This document shows, one piece after another, positions 63,926 to 64,000 of a stretch of DNA of 64,000 bases. Numbering within the stretch: position 1 is the stretch's first letter; each line of letters opens with the position of its first letter. Source of the stretch: Oceanobacillus halotolerans (lineage in GTDB: Bacteria > Bacillota > Bacilli > Bacillales > Amphibacillaceae); NCBI RefSeq assembly GCF_010993955.1, contig NZ_WIXL01000014.1, positions 1-64,000 of the forward strand, given 5' to 3'. Position numbers and translations under genes: made by a program. The notes beneath the pieces are model-generated. The model ran no database searches, was not told where the DNA came from, and saw only the letters and a program-made list of their open reading frames with translations.

Positions 63926-64000
63926 ATCTTTGTAAAAGGAAGAGTGTTTTATCGAGTTTTAGATATAACTATAAATTTTCTGTTTAGTGGAAAAAAGAAG

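Overview
The window is AT-rich Bacillaceae-type chromosomal DNA. The evidence is a 5S rRNA gene followed by a long array of tRNA genes with encoded CCA, AAAGGAGG-type ribosome binding sites, and core genes such as pheA, sfsA, a MurJ-type flippase and a KatE-type large catalase. A glycine-betaine-binding lipoprotein beside an aldehyde dehydrogenase would suit a salt-tolerant genus (Oceanobacillus/Virgibacillus-like), but this genus guess is weak.

1-1777: end of an rRNA operon (5S) and 14 tRNA genes, ending in tRNA-Leu(CAA). 1778-24031: accessory island A downstream of that tRNA-Leu. It holds a possible structured RNA, small zinc-ribbon genes, two decayed genes (a uracil-DNA-glycosylase-like fragment and a PD-(D/E)XK restriction-enzyme-like pseudogene) and then a large intact six-gene locus (5649-19282). 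The locus reads as two consecutive transcription units, each with an extended -10 promoter. Unit 1 (5649-14038) encodes a DptF-like P-loop ATPase, an unrecognised 523-residue protein in the DptG position, and a 1704-residue DptH-like protein with a PD-(D/E)XK-like motif followed by an FtsK/HerA-type ATPase. Unit 2 (14153-19282) encodes a DUF4007 protein, a 1147-residue P-loop ATPase and a PAPS-reductase/DndC-like sulfurtransferase. The working hypothesis is a DNA sulfur-modification (unit 2) and modification-dependent restriction (unit 1) defence system that lacks recognisable DndA, DndB, DndD and DndE. Behind it lie nested IS66/IS21 remnants, a broken OLD-family nuclease and a DUF1643 gene.

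24032-37785: a second copy of tRNA-Leu (acceptor stem damaged) and, right after it, integrative element B. It carries a tyrosine integrase, an ApeA-like HEPN protein, a replication-initiator-like gene with direct repeats beside it, a serine recombinase, an XRE regulator, a phBC6A51-type HTH (small-terminase-like) protein, a coiled-coil protein and a major capsid gene. It also has an HNH nuclease and a membrane protein. It ends at a third, 53-bp copy of the tRNA-Leu 3' end (37733-37785). The capsid gene is broken by an exact 35-bp tandem duplication. No portal, large terminase or tail genes are visible, so the element looks like a phage satellite or a prophage remnant.

37786-64000: ordinary chromosome. 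A strongly structured ~300-nt leader precedes a PAS-domain gene. Then come a frameshifted gene, a lipoprotein, a small gene interrupted by a 140-bp IS200/IS605-derived palindromic element, DUF6155, a TetR/SDR divergent pair, a DHA2 multidrug transporter, DUF2200, pheA, an ATP-grasp/MurJ pair, sfsA, a TPP-dependent decarboxylase/synthase, Bacillaceae dispersed repeats, an amino-acid dehydrogenase, the betaine-binding lipoprotein with aldehyde dehydrogenase, an amidase with a small AtzG-like partner, and katE.
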